Shown here: piece by piece, positions 20,914 to 33,284 of the stretch | Layout: each line of letters begins with the position of its first letter | How positions within the stretch are numbered: position 1 is the first letter of the stretch | NCBI GenBank assembly: GCA_023678885.1 | Contig: CM042955.1 | Span: forward strand, 32,272,088-32,336,087 | Direction: 5' to 3' | DNA length: 64,000 bases | DNA from: Pogostemon cablin | Taxonomy: Eukaryota; Streptophyta; Magnoliopsida; Lamiales; Lamiaceae | Program-made: the position numbers and the translations under genes | The notes under the pieces: model-generated | Seen by the model: the letters and a program-made list of their open reading frames with translations, nothing else | Databases searched by the model: none | Told to the model about the DNA's origin: nothing

Positions 20914-22667
20914 TGATCGTCGTCATTTTCATCTAGGTTTTAGTATCTTTATGTGTGTATTTTCGGATGTTTTTATCCGTATTTGTGTTAATTTTGGTGG
21001 AGTTATTGTTGTTTTGAGGAAAGTGGTACGAACTTATAGAATTGTGTAAATGAGCTTGAATATGTGTAAAACAGGTCATGGAACGGACAAAAACGGAGTC
21101 GGGAGCGAAAGGGAGACGAAGAATAGGTCAGGCAGCTGCACGGGCCGTGTGCGGAACACGGCCCTGTAGCAGCTGGCCGTGTAATGTCATCAGAACACGC
21201 TGCTCGCCCAGGGATTTGGCCGTGCGCTGGTGCACGGGCCGTGCGCTGCTGCACGCCCCGTGTGCGGAGCTCGGCCCTGTAAGAAGAAGCCGTGTATTGT
21301 CATCAGAAAGTGCTACACGGCCATGATCAAGGCCGTGTATTGCAGCTCGAGCCGTGTCCGGAAGCATGCACAAAAACGCCGAAGTAGGTGTGCCCTACAC
21401 GGGCCGTGCACTGCAGCACGGGCCGTGTAGGTGCAAAATCCTGTGAAAATTTCAGAATGCTCCGGAAGCTTCTAGAAGGTCCATAAGTGATATAAAATCA
21501 TGATTTGTGCGAAATTGGAGGAGGAATCATTTTTGGATCAGTTTCCACACACACTAAACACCAAAAATCACACACATTCATCTCCATCTCTTTCATCCTT
21601 CACCTCATCCATCCAAACCACTTGATCTCCTCAAATCCATCCATTAATCCATCCATCCACCAATCTAAGAAGAGGAATTCATCATTGATTGAAGATTGTA
21701 GCATGATCAAAGGGGAGGAAGTTCACCATCAAAGGGGAGCCAACTTACCTTTATTTTGTTATTTTCTTCATTATTTGGCTCAATTGGAGCAAGCTATGTA
21801 TTGTATTGATTCTACTATGATTTGTAGTGGCTAGTCCTTATGTGAGGCTAGCAATATGATTGGTTAGGGATTATGTAGATTTTGCACACCACATGTTTGA
21901 TGAAATGATTGTTATGAATATTTTCTATCATGAATGCTTATTCTCATTTTATGTATGATTTGTGTGATTAGATTCTCTATTCATAGTGTTAGGATGGCCA
22001 TTCCAATATTATGTTTAGTGGTTTAATTGAATCATTGATTGCATGAGATGGCTATGTTAAGTATGTGGGGAGTTTGGCCATAACCTTCATGTGCTTAGAA
22101 CCTCATGATAGGACATTATTGATAATTACTTGTGAAAGTGTTTGATATGATGAGGGGAACCAAGCCAATTTTTCACTTGACCTTAGAAAGGGAACACTAG
22201 GAAAACGTCCCTGCCTACTAGAGAAAATTCTTCGTGATAATATCTCTATACCGGTATATTAATATCCGTAAGTACCTATAGGAAGAGTGAGGATTGGAGA
22301 CACTCTTTGAGTGCCCTTAGTATCATAACATAAAAACCTTCAATTCATGTGTGTGTGTGAGTCTACATAAGCCTTATCCATGATGTTGCTTGCCTTACAT
22401 ACTTCTTAGATTGTTCACCTTCATCCATTTTCCATCACACTTGTACATGTTCTATCTTTCATTGCTTTCCTAGTTGTTAGTTTGTAGTATAATCAACCCC
22501 CCCTCATTCTTTGATTCGTCCTACTAGAGTAAAGCATTTCTCAAACACGGCTACCCACTTTCGCCCTTGGGTTCGATATCTTATAAATTTTGTACTTGGT
22601 CGCTTACGTGCTACACACGATAGAGTACACTTGCTCTTATCAATTACCGAAATTGAAACCAAGTTCA
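20914..22667 (+). repeat. E1 3' LTR
   Basis: 1754 bp, same length as the 5' LTR, and differing at roughly 15 sites, mostly transitions in the GC-rich cluster (21135-21432). Confidence 0.95.
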
Positions 22668-22672
22668 CTACA

Positions 22673-23576
22673 CACAGCGTGTCAGTAGATGTCATCACTA
22701 ATCATGCTTCAACAACTAGTGAATGAGATACTAACCTTGTTCACATTATGATAAAAATGGATTTTCTTCGCCACTTGTTTTGTCAGAAATTTTCCACCAA
22801 AGACAATCTCTCGTAACTCAGGCGGAACTTGCTCAAAACATCTAGGCAAATTATGGAGAATAAAATTGACCTAGGTTTCCCCTTCAACTTCTACTCTAAG
22901 TATTTCCAATTCATTCATCAAGTTAACCATAACCTCTTGCCTTTCTAACTTACTCAAGTTTCTGAAGAGTCGCATGAGACCATCATATTTCTATGAAACT
23001 CTCAACTCTCTACTAGAGACTTAAATAGACACTAGAGGACATCCTTAGTGAGAACATATACGTTTTCTTAAGTAGTAAGAATTCGAAATCAAGATTCTTT
23101 TCTAATCATTCAATTTTGGACAAGAAAATATAATTTCTTTTAGCTAACAATAAGTGAAATAAAACCATTTGAAAATACAGAGAATCACATAAATAATTAT
23201 ACCGATCAAATACTTCAAATTTTATCCATTATATTGATTCCCTCAAAATAATATAAAATAAAATTCACCAACATCTCAAGCACCGTGAGTCTGCATGCCA
23301 CAATAGTGTGGACGTATATAAACCCGAACATTTACAAGAGAAGATTTTATCCATTAATTTTATTTGTCAACCTAACCTTATGATAAAATAATTAATAGTC
23401 GATTCCTCTTTAGCCATGCAAATAACAGCAGTGACTCCGATGGAGAGGATACTTATTATTTACACCTAAGAGTACACCATTATTTGATCCCAGGTTCGCG
23501 GCCCAAACTTATGTGCCTTACAGATGGAGAAGTACACACGCGTTCGGATAACTTCCTACAATCATCATAAAGAAGT
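22673..23576 (-). pseudogene. Copia gag remnant and leader between E1 and E2
   Basis: On the minus strand, about 22930-22840 reads VNLMNELEILRVEVEGET followed by VNFILHNLPRCFEQ. This is the UBN2/copia gag pattern (NELEILG.EI.GETQVDxVLQSLP). It is interrupted by stops. The part from about 23000 to 23576 is AT-rich and not recognised. The left neighbour in the original element was 14643, now displaced by E1. Confidence 0.7.
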
Positions 23577-23581
23577 GTGTA

Positions 23582-25195
23582 TGATTAGCCATAATATAGT
23601 GGTATGACCAATTAAAGAAATTATCGAACCACAGGGAGGATGGTACTAGGGTCTAAGCGATCTCGTATTTGTCATAGTATTATAGAGATGATCATAAAGG
23701 GAAGATAATCAATAAATGACAATAAAATAAATGGATAGATGAATGGGAGATGGATGAATGAGCCAAGTAGATAGAGATGAGATTAACAATACTTAAAGCA
23801 TGGAAAATCTAGGTATCATGCAATGAATTCATATGTGTCATGGGAAAAAGGCTAAGGGCCAACACTAAGATTACCTAAACTCCCTCTCGGAATGAATAGG
23901 ATATGGAATGACATTCATTGGATTGGTTCTCACTCAAACAATTCCAACTAGGTACTAAGCTTGAAATGAGAGCCCCTTCACATAATCTATTGACTTCTCA
24001 ATCTAATAAATGATATGTTCTATCAAAGGGTTCTAAACTATGAAGGACTTCTCAATCTCTTCACAATCTATAATGCACATGAAGTGTTTGATGAAATGAT
24101 TCAATTAATTATCCTAAATATGCAATTGACTTCTCAATCTAATCACATGCTTAAAACAATTAAACACACAAATCATCATAAACCTCAAGATCTAAAGCAT
24201 CAATGGTAGAAAATCAATTAACCCAATCAACATAATCATTCAATTGCAAAATACCAAAAATTATCCAACACAATTCATATTGCTAATCTCACAAGGGAGA
24301 TTAGCCTCTCATATCAATAAGAAAATTAACATAGACATTAAATTCCTTACAAAACATGATAAACAATAGGTTTCAATACAAAGTTTAGATGAAAACTCCC
24401 TTGGATGTCTCCAATGGTGATCTTCTTCTTCCCCTTGCAATTCACCTCTCTTCCTTGCTTCTCTAGCTACTTGGATGAAGGATTTGATGGTTGGATGAAG
24501 GTAGATCCAAAGGATGAAGAATGGATGAAGGTGAAGGTGAAGAATGGAGGAAATGGTGTGTGAGGTGTGTGTGGAAGGGGTGGAAATCGGATCTTTTTTT
24601 CAAAAAAAATCTGAATGGAGGGGTATTTATACTCCTTGACAAGCTTCTAGAAGGATTCTGAATTTTTCTGATCCCTGACACGACACGAGTCGTATGGCGC
24701 AACACGGCCATAAGGTGCCCGTGTTGCGTGAACTGATGCTCCCGCACGGCCATCGCTTACAGGCCCGTGTTGGCTACACGGGTCGTGTGCTGCAACACGA
24801 GTCGAGCTCCGCAACACGGCCAAGTGGTGGTCGTGTTGGATGAATAGATGTTGCCGCACGACCATTCTGGATAGGCCCGTGTTAGCTACACGAGTCGTGC
24901 ACTGCGACACGGCTCGTGCCACCGACACGGCCAGTCGTGTTGCTGCTGCCCTGATTCCTTCACTGTTTTGGCTCGTTCTTCCTCGTTTCAACTCCAAATT
25001 GAGATCCGCTTTTTCCTACATCTTCCTTATCATGTTTAGCATCAAATAAAAAGTGAAAATAGTAGGTTTAAGCTCATTCACATACATTTCCATGAAAACA
25101 CAAGACACAACCAAATAACACATAAAATACGGATAAAATAATACGAAAACACATATAAAAAGACACTAAATTCTAGGTGAAAATATCACTCATCA
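23582..25195 (-). repeat. E2 3' LTR (left copy)
   Basis: 1614 bp, nearly identical to 28807-30420. It contains a GC-rich cluster of CACGGGTCGTGT/ACACGAGTCG-type palindromes at 24672-24950. The short ORFs at 24015-24209, 24463-24753 and 24647-24997 have exact counterparts in the other LTR and are not genes. Confidence 0.95.
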
Positions 25196-25197
25196 CA

Positions 25198-25208
25198 CCC
25201 CCAAACTT
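25198..25208 (-). promoter_or_regulatory. E2 polypurine tract (minus strand)
   Basis: CCCCCAAACTT on the plus strand. A second inverted copy of AAGTTTGGGGGG is at 26991-27002, mirroring the repeated motif in E1. Confidence 0.8.
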
Positions 25209-27238
25209 AAAGTGTTGTGCGTCCTCGCACAATGAAAATGATAAACCAAGGAGAGTGATTTTTACCTAGGAAAAGACTAAACGAACATAAGTAACAACAC
25301 ATCATTAGCAACAAGAATTACAAATTATGCTAAGGCATCCTACAACATTAAACTCATAACATGAAAAATTAACAAGATCAATCTAAAGAGAATAAAATTG
25401 TAATATAGTCCCTTTTAGTCCAAGCCTCACATAGGTTATAAATTTCACTCAACACTCTTTAAAGTAGGTAAATCAACACTCATCAATCGATTGGCTCGAC
25501 TCGCTATAAGCTTGCTCGTGGACTACATTCACAAACCACCAAAGTTTTCATTAGTGATCAAAAAGGTCTTTTATTAAGGATGTAATGATAGGCTCTTTGG
25601 TAGGGTAGGAAGAGTATGGATAATAGTGACTAACAAATGTAAGTAATCGAAGAGATGATCAACTTCCTCAACTTCTCCACTTTTCTTTCTTCCTTTCTCA
25701 ACTTTGGTAATCACAAGCGCTAATCATCAACTTTTCTTAGATTTTTAGCTTCTTTTAATGCATGCTTCCTTCTTTGAACTTTTATGTACTTGAGCATATT
25801 GTTATTGCTTTGCTCATTTTCTTATTTTGAGGTTGCATGTCCATTCTTTTTTGTGCTCTTTTTTCATCCTTTTTCTTGCTTGTTTACCATTTTCCTTTTT
25901 TTTCTTTTACTTCCTTATCAAACCTTTCTAGTTACCATCTCCTCAATCACCCACACAAATGGTATATATGTAAGGCTTAAGTGGGTAATCATGGCTTGTA
26001 ATGTGCTTATATCACAATAAATAGGCTTTAAGGCTCAAAGTGGTTGACTAGGGATGATATTCATGGTAAGGAAATATATGGTAATGACTATAATAACAAG
26101 GATGGCCTTAGATCATGTCACTAATCTCCACAAATCGGGCTCGTTCCTATAGTCCTTGAGCAAGTTCTAGCTTATCAAACACAACCAATTCACTCATGAA
26201 GAAAATACCATGTATGCACGGTTGAGGTTCAAATACTCACAAGTTTATGCATTGGACCTTAAGAAACTTATTACACCACATTCATCTCAAAATTGAACAA
26301 GTTAAATAAAACATGTCACAATTCGAAAGTGTAGAGATTCTTAATCATAACTTGTCATCACTTATTACCACAACATATCATCACTCATATTCAAAAATGA
26401 CTCACGACATTCCAAAAACAATCCATCAAACACTCCCTAAACAAGAATAAAAATGCACACGAAACATAAAATAAAGACTCAACAAACAAGAAATAACCAA
26501 AAATACATAACATGCAAGAATAAAAATCACCATCATAAAACAATGAAGCACACATTCATAACATCCATAATCAATTAAGCTCACAATCATCCCAACCTTT
26601 ATTGAAAAGGAAATCCTAACTTACGAAAAGTAAACATCCCAAAACATAACAAATTAAGTAGCATGCTAATCACCTCAATACAAATCAAATCAAATTATGC
26701 TAAGCACGTAAAAGTGGTAGGGTGTAGAATGAACTCCCTCAATAAGCATTTGATAGTGGAAGTTGTTAGCTCCGAGCTCAATTCGTGCTTCCAATACCCT
26801 TCATACATGCTCAACAAAACCATTAGCTCAACAATTTCATTAAAAATATGGACTATCATGCACTTCAACACGACCAATCATACCAAAATCAAACCAATGC
26901 TCATGAGAAAAATTCAAAATTAGCCCAAAAACACGAAAAGTATATGGCTTCAAAACAAAGTATATCACACCATGCCATATCCCCCCAAACTTAAATTGAA
27001 ACAAGAGTAAGTTTGCAAAAAGTGGTGTGACTTACTTTCACACTTCAAATCAAGCACTTATCGTTTCTCCAATACACATTCTCCTCATGAACACAATCAA
27101 TCTACATGCCAAAAATGCAAACAAACAAATCCATCAACCTTATTGAAAGCATTAAATAAAGCAATAAAAGGTAATGATGGGTTGCCTCCCATCTAGCGCT
27201 ACGTTTAACGTCTTCAAGCCGGATGGGATATGGAGAAC
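25209..27238 (-). other. E2 3' non-coding interior
   Basis: AT-rich, with the GGGAGGCAACCC-containing block (27176-27223, inverted) shared with E1. It corresponds in order to E1 18641-20913. No coding region recognised. Confidence 0.7.
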
Positions 27239-28570
27239 TCATCGGAATGGCCACGGATATCTTTCGTCCTTGCCATCGAATTTTAACCGTTGTGCTTCTT
27301 TCTCTATTAGGCATTTGTGGCAAGTGACGACCTCAGTCGCATCCTTCAAGCATGACTTCAAAAATTCGACTATCTTGAGCTTACACTCCATTGCCCTCTC
27401 CATTCTTGACCACCACTTATTCCTCTTTACCAAATAGATCCCCAACATCTCTTCAAGTTCTCTTTTGTTTCTAAGAATATGAGAAAAATCAATGGGTAAT
27501 ACAAAGTCAATGTAAACAATATTATCAAGTTCAAAGCAACTTAAAGAGTTTAAAGGTTTAGAAATGCTCATTTCACTCTTCAAGTCATCATCATTTGTTT
27601 CTAGACTTTGTTCCTCTTCATCAACATCATTTGCCTCAATAGGCTCTTCAAACACCTCATTTGATTCTTCATCCTCCAAATTCTCTTCTTTCTCCAACTC
27701 TTCTTCGACTTTGCTCTCCTCTTCAAGCTCTTCAACTTGTTGAAAATTGGTCAAAGCACTTACAATTTGGCTTACTTGATGCTCCAAGGCTTTGAATCTT
27801 TGATCATTATTTTCTTCAATAGCCTTGAATCTTCTTTCAATAACTTCATCTTGAGTTTTGTTGGAAGCAATCAACTTTTCAAGAAATACTTCTAAAGATG
27901 ATTTTTCTTCTTCGACTTGTTGAAAGTCTCCTCCCTCTTGGTTGTCACAATTCCATTCTTGAATTGGTGGATAATTCCCATGAAAACTTCCTTCATAGTT
28001 ATGTTGAAAATTTCCTTGGAAATCATCCACTCCCATGAAAGAAACATCTCCTACTTGATGCGTAGGCATCCTCCACTCTTCTTGCTCCATAGGACTAGGA
28101 ATCGACACACCTTGCACATTTTGAGCACCCCCCAAACTTGAATAAGACAAGACTTGACCATAAGCACCTTGATTCATCATCCTTATTTGTCTTGTCACTT
28201 CCAAAGTAACTTGGGTAATTATCTTGGAGGATTCATTTTGAAGAAAACTTGATTGAGAATCTTGACCTTCATCACTTCCTTGAGCACTTCTTCTATGTAA
28301 TTCAAGTAAAGCGTAGTTTTGGAACGGAGAAGTGTTGGTGTTGGGATTTTGTGGAGAATAAGTGTATGCTTGATACGGGTGGAATGTATTTCCATTGTAA
28401 GCTTGTTGTCATTCTCCATTTCTTCTTTGATTGTAGTATTGAGAGCTATCTTGATTCATTTGGAAGTTGTATCCATAGTTGCTCTCATTCATGTAGCCTC
28501 TTGATTGTGGAGGTGGAACCCTTGCAAATTGATCCCCAAAGACATTTGTGAATTGGTTCCAACCATCCAT
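27239..28570 (-). pseudogene. E2 gag-like ORF, related to the E1 protein, with one in-frame TGA
   Basis: The frame starts at an ATG at 28570-28568 and runs about 443 codons to 27239. It is broken only by TGA at 28411-28409, at a site where the E1 protein has Trp (E2 NGE-stop-QQAYNG; E1 NGGWQRAYNE), so a TGG to TGA change is likely. The part from 28204 down is open for 321 codons. It has a Gln/Asn/Tyr-rich N-terminus, a coiled-coil-like middle (RRFKAIEENND, EHQVSQIVSAL) and an acidic Glu-rich stretch. It ends with a basic tail (KWWSRMERAMECKLK, then CHKCLIEKEAQRLKF). The two protease-like segments of the E1 protein are absent. Confidence 0.8.
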
Positions 28571-28787
28571 TTAAATGCTCTTCTCAAGGCTTACTACAAT
28601 TCTCCTTCAAACTTACTATTTTTGGCTTTGATCCCCCTTCCTCTTCTCTCAAGGTAGTGTCAAGTACCTATCAAAACAAACAAGTGAGATCAAAAATTTT
28701 CCAAAACAAATAATAAAAAGCAATAAAAATATCTCTATTAATACCAATCGAAACACTCCTTCGTTAAACCACTAGCAACCGTTGCCT

Positions 28788-28804
28788 CCCCGGCAACGGC
28801 GCCA
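28788..28804 (-). promoter_or_regulatory. E2 primer binding site (tRNA-Asp type, minus strand)
   Basis: CCCCGGCAACGGCGCCA on the plus strand, two bases from the LTR boundary at 28807. Confidence 0.92.
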
Positions 28805-28806
28805 TT

Positions 28807-30420
28807 TGATTAGCCATAATATAGTAGTATGACCAATTAAAGAAATTATCGAACCACAGGGAGGATGGTACTAGGGTCTAAGCGATCTCGTATTTGTCAT
28901 AGTATTATAGAGATGATCATAAAGGGAAGATAATCAATAAATGACAATAAAATAAATGGATAGATGAATGGGAGATGGATGAATGAGCCAAGTAGATAGA
29001 GATGAGATTAACAATACTTAAAGCATGGAAAATCTAGGTATCATGCAATGAATTCATATGTGTCATGGGAAAAAGGCTAAGGGCCAACACTAAGATCACC
29101 TAAACTCCCTCTCGGAATGAATAGGATATGGAATGACATTCATTGGATTGGTTCTCACTCAAACAATTCCAACTAGGTACTAAGCTTGAAATGAGAGCCC
29201 CTTCACATAATCTATTGACTTCTCAATCTAATAAATGATATGTTCTATCAAAGGGTTCTAAACTATGAAGGACTTCTCAATCTCTTCACAATCTATAATG
29301 CACATGAAGTGTTTGATGAAATGATTCAATTAATTATCCTAAATATGCAATTGACTTCTCAATCTAATCACATGCTTAAAACAATTAAACACACAAATCA
29401 TCATAAACCTCAAGATCTAAAGCATCAATGGTAGAAAATCAATTAACCCAATCAACATAATCATTCAATTGCAAAATACCAAAAATTATCCAACACAATT
29501 CATATTGCTAATCTCACAAGGGAGATTAGCCTCTCATATCAATAAGAAAATTAACATAGACATTAAATTCCTTACAAAACATGATAAACAATAGGTTTCA
29601 ATACAAAGTTTAGATGAAAACTCCCTTGGATGTCTCCAATGGTGATCTTCTTCTTCCCCTTGCAATTCACCTCTCTTCCTTGCTTCTCTAGCTACTTGGA
29701 TGAAGGATTTGATGGTTGGATGAAGGTAGATCCAAAGGATGAAGAATGGATGAAGGTGAAGGTGAAGAATGGAGGAAATGGTGTGTGAGGTGTGTGTGGA
29801 AGGGGTGGAAATCGGATCTTTTTTTCAAAAAAAATCTGAATGGAGGGGTATTTATACTCCTTGACAAGCTTCTAGAAGGATTCTGAATTTTTCTGATCCC
29901 TGACACGACACGAGTCGTGTGGCGCAACACGGCCATAAGGTGCCCGTGTTGTGTGAACTGATGCTCCCGCACGGCCATCGCTTACAGGCCCGTGTTGGCT
30001 ACACGGGTCGTGTGCTGCAACACGAGTCGAGCTCCGCAACACGGCCAAGTGGTGGTCGTGTTGGATGAATAGATATTGCCGCACGACCATTCTGGATAGG
30101 CCCGTGTTAGCTACACGAGTCGTGCACTGCGACATGGCTCGTGCCACCGACACGGCCAGTCGTGTTGCTGCTGCCCTGATTCCTTCACTGTTTTGGCTCG
30201 TTCTTCCTCGTTTCAACTCCAAATTGAGATCCGCTTTTTCCTACATCTTCCTTATCATGTTTAGCATCAAATAAAAAGTGAAAATAGTAGGTTTAAGCTC
30301 ATTCACATACATTTCCATGAAAACACAAAACACAACCAAATAACACATAAAATACGGATAAAATAATACGAAAACACATATAAAAAGACACTAAATTCTA
30401 GGTGAAAATATCACTCTTCA
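28807..30420 (-). repeat. E2 5' LTR (right copy)
   Basis: 1614 bp, with the GC-rich palindrome cluster at 29897-30175. Confidence 0.95.
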
Positions 30421-30425
30421 GTGTA

Positions 30426-31876
30426 CCAGTGATCCATGAATAAACTTAACCGATGTGGAGGAATGCCCTATTGCCAACACGCAAGTTTACTCACATCACT
30501 TATAAACCAATAATGGAGGCCGTGAAAATTAATTACCAATCCCCTCTCCCACTTAGTTATTTAACACCGAGGGTTTTTTCATGCATATAATATCTATCAA
30601 TAAAATACGCATCCTAGCATGCTTCTATGTTCAGCAATTTAAAACAATAAATCACATAAAACATGCATATCGTATATAACAATAATCAGATAATCAAATC
30701 AAATTATGAAATTTATATATCACGAATTCTATTATTCGCCACCAAGCACAAATGTTGGCAAAGACCTCCAGATTACCAAACTTTCAAAAATCTCCAGATT
30801 ATCAAATTTTTAAAACTATCGATATCGACCATCGATATCGTCCAGATTATTGAAATTATCGATATCGACCAGATTATCAAATTTTTAAAATTTTCAGATT
30901 ATCAATTTTTCGAAACTATCGATATCGACCGTCAATATCGTCCAGGTTGTCGAAATCACTGATATCGATCAGATTATCAAAATTCTCGATATCATCCAGA
31001 TCATCGAAATCATCGATATCGACATGGAACCATATATAATAATAATAGATAATTAAATCAATTATGCATTTATATATCACGAATTAAATCGACACTAAAT
31101 AAGGAAGTCTTGTCCGATACTCCAGCTATTGAACCGATCCCATACGCAACAAGCAGGATTACTTGCGCCCTAAGTCGGTCATCATCACCGGTTGCCTTGA
31201 CCCAGAACACGCCGGAACACATCGCATGAAAACGAGACTGCATGACCATCATACACGCCAGCACGACTCGTGCCAGGGACTGCACGACTCATGCCATGTA
31301 CTGAGCAGCATCCGTACGCCATCCATGTCTGGTACCCTGCAAGACTCGTGCACTCGGATTGAGCATCGGTATGACTCGTGCCAAGCAGTGGCACGACTCG
31401 AGCCGTGCATCATGCAACTACCGTACACCTTCCCGATGCCACGCCACGCCATGTTCTTACCGGCACGACTCATGACGAAAGCCAGCACTAGTTGTGTCGA
31501 ACACCACCACCTATGTCTATAGCCAGTTGTGCTCAAAGCCAGTCGTGCTGCCGAACGACCAGTAGTCCCGCACTCTTCATGTCACTTGCACGCACCAGTC
31601 CCGATGCCATGATCTAGTGGCACGACTCGTGCCCCTTCCCAGAGCCAAATGCCTTGTGTGCCATCGTCGGTTGTCGCTTACGCCACCTGTTCCGCCACGT
31701 TATACTGCCATCAAATGTTTAGGGTATCTAAGTATAACAATTAATATTCTAAATCTTAATCCACGTATATGGTATCCAAATAGGGTATACAAGTATAACA
31801 CGAAATATACTTAAACCCTTTCACCTTTGGTACATAAACCCTAGCCTAATATTTCACGCTTCACCACAAAATCGAA
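30426..31876 (-). other. Copia 5' leader region with two arrays of short palindromic repeats
   Basis: No coding sequence is recognised. 30778-31025 is packed with ATCGATATCGACC / TCGATATCGTCCAG units (about ten copies). 31250-31640 has repeated GCACGACTCGTGCC-like palindromes (about eight copies). A roughly 47-bp segment ending TTATATATCACGAATT occurs at about 30680-30727 and again near 31036-31086, flanking the first array. This points to a tandem duplication. Confidence 0.75.
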
Positions 31877-31888
31877 GCTCTGATACCA
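31877..31888 (-). promoter_or_regulatory. Copia primer binding site (tRNA-Met type, minus strand)
   Basis: GCTCTGATACCA on the plus strand, two bases from the LTR start at 31891. Confidence 0.92.
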
Positions 31889-31890
31889 AT

Positions 31891-33279
31891 TGTTGGCATT
31901 CGATTGTTTGATTAACATGAACCGTTAGGGTTCCATACGATTCTATATCAGCGGAAGCAAGAACATAAAATCATATTACATTTCACCAGGGTATGTTGAA
32001 GAAGAGAATGAATTCTCGCCGGTAGCATGCGCAGCCTCATGATTTTGGGCATAACTTTCTCATCCAATCTCTGATTTGAGTGATTTTTGTGCCAAAACTA
32101 TCCTCTCTTCCATGACTTTCGAATAATGTATCACACGATCAGTTTTGAGTCCACACGAATTCAGAAAAAATATGAAAGTTGATGAACAACAGCAGCGAAC
32201 GACCTCTTGATCTTCTATTGTATTCCCAAGTCCAATCTTGACGTCGTGTGGGCGATGATCTGTAAGATTCTCTCAATCTACTATTCTCTCTACCCTACTC
32301 ATGATTAGGCATGTGTCATTAGGGTTAGAACTGCTGACATGACTTATATATAGGCTATAGCAAGGACCAGGAGGAGAAATTAGAATTGGGCCTCCATTGG
32401 GCTTAAGTATCCAAGTTTAGCCCAAAACTTATACTTAAGTCCAATAATAATAATACATTCCACTAAAATATTATTACTGCACTATCGCTCTAATCCCTTA
32501 ATTACGTTATGGGCTCCTTCTTATTATAAGCTCGTTAGTCTCCCCATGTTTAAGACATACAGTGCCCATTAATTAATTAAGTTACTGAAAACTCCATTAA
32601 TTAATATCTCATCTGAGAGTAGTACCACTCAACCTCATTATCATGCTGGAATAAATCTACCAGCTGGGTTTACATGATAATCCTTATGAGCTCGTCAAGG
32701 GGACATCATCAACCTATTTTATTGGACACGGATTCCTTCTACAATCAACAGCACACCATAGAGACAGCATTATTTCTCAACTCACCGAGTTTGTTGATTT
32801 AATTACATATAAATCTCACCCATTGATGAATCAAATATATACATACTGCCTTATGTGTCGAGGTTATTGTATAGGGATTAAGAGCACGAACATTCATAAT
32901 AACAGAGATCAAGTTCTCCTATATAGTCAGTATAAATCGAACGATCTCAAGCGATCCTGCCAATACACATAAAGTGCACTAATGTGATTCTATAGTCAAG
33001 ACAAACTAATACCAAATCTCACTACAACCATCCCAATAGTGAGTCCCTGTCTATCTCGGTTGTGAGCATCTGTTTATACTTTATAAGAAAACCGATAATA
33101 TGATCTTTCGCGTGTTGTCGCACAACATATTATCTACAGTATAAAGTGTATGGACTATTACATCGGACATATAAATAAATTATAAGACACAATCATTTGA
33201 TCATATGATTTTCATTTCAAATAAATTGTTATAATATTGTTCATACAAAAAGCTAGATTTTTAGTATACAATCCAACAG
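31891..33279 (-). repeat. Copia 5' LTR (right copy)
   Basis: 1389 bp, TGTTGGCATTCG...ATCCAACA, followed by the GGAAC duplication. Confidence 0.92.
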
Positions 33280-33284
33280 GAACA

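Larger units (their letters stand above)
14649..22667 (+). mobile_element. E1: Ty3-type non-autonomous LTR element with one long ORF, TSD CTACA
   Basis: Two 1754-bp LTRs (TGATCG...GTTCA) bound a 4.5-kb interior. CTACA occurs at 14644-14648 and 22668-22672. The primer binding site is complementary to tRNA-Asp, as in Athila/Tat-group Ty3 elements. The interior has one long ORF (16619-18640) and then about 2.3 kb of non-coding sequence with three copies of a polypurine-like AAGTTTGGGGGG. Reverse transcriptase, RNase H and integrase are absent. By eye the two LTRs differ at about 15 positions, so it is young. It lies in the gag region of the copia element. Confidence 0.95.
23582..30420 (-). mobile_element. 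E2: Ty3-type non-autonomous LTR element (minus strand), TSD GTGTA
   Basis: Two 1614-bp LTRs (23582-25195, 28807-30420) start TGATTAGCC and end TCA. GTGTA is at 23577-23581 and 30421-30425. The tRNA-Asp-type primer site is inverted at 28788-28804, and CCCCCAAACTT at 25198-25208 is the inverted polypurine tract, so the element reads right to left. The LTRs differ at about eight positions by eye. The interior has one gag-like pseudogene related to the N-terminal half of the E1 ORF and no polymerase. It lies in the 5' interior of the copia element, 0.9 kb from E1 and in opposite orientation. Confidence 0.95.
10640..33279 (-). mobile_element. Degenerate Ty1/copia element (minus strand), TSD GGAAC, split by E1 and E2
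   Basis: LTRs of 1386 bp (10640-12025) and 1389 bp (31891-33279) both read TGTTG...CCAACA. GGAAC is present at 10635-10639 and 33280-33284. A copia-type polypurine tract (GTGGGAGAT on the minus strand) abuts the left LTR, and a tRNA-Met primer site lies 2 bp from the right LTR. Decayed copia domains occur in the expected minus-strand order: gag (22673-23000), protease to integrase (about 14643-13687), reverse transcriptase and RNase H (about 13300-12236). E1 and E2 are inserted in its interior. Without them the element is about 7.8 kb. Confidence 0.92.

Noticed and set aside
24463..24997. 96- and 116-residue minus-strand ORFs in the E2 LTR
   Set aside because: Duplicated exactly in the other LTR (29688-30222); they are LTR sequence, not host genes.
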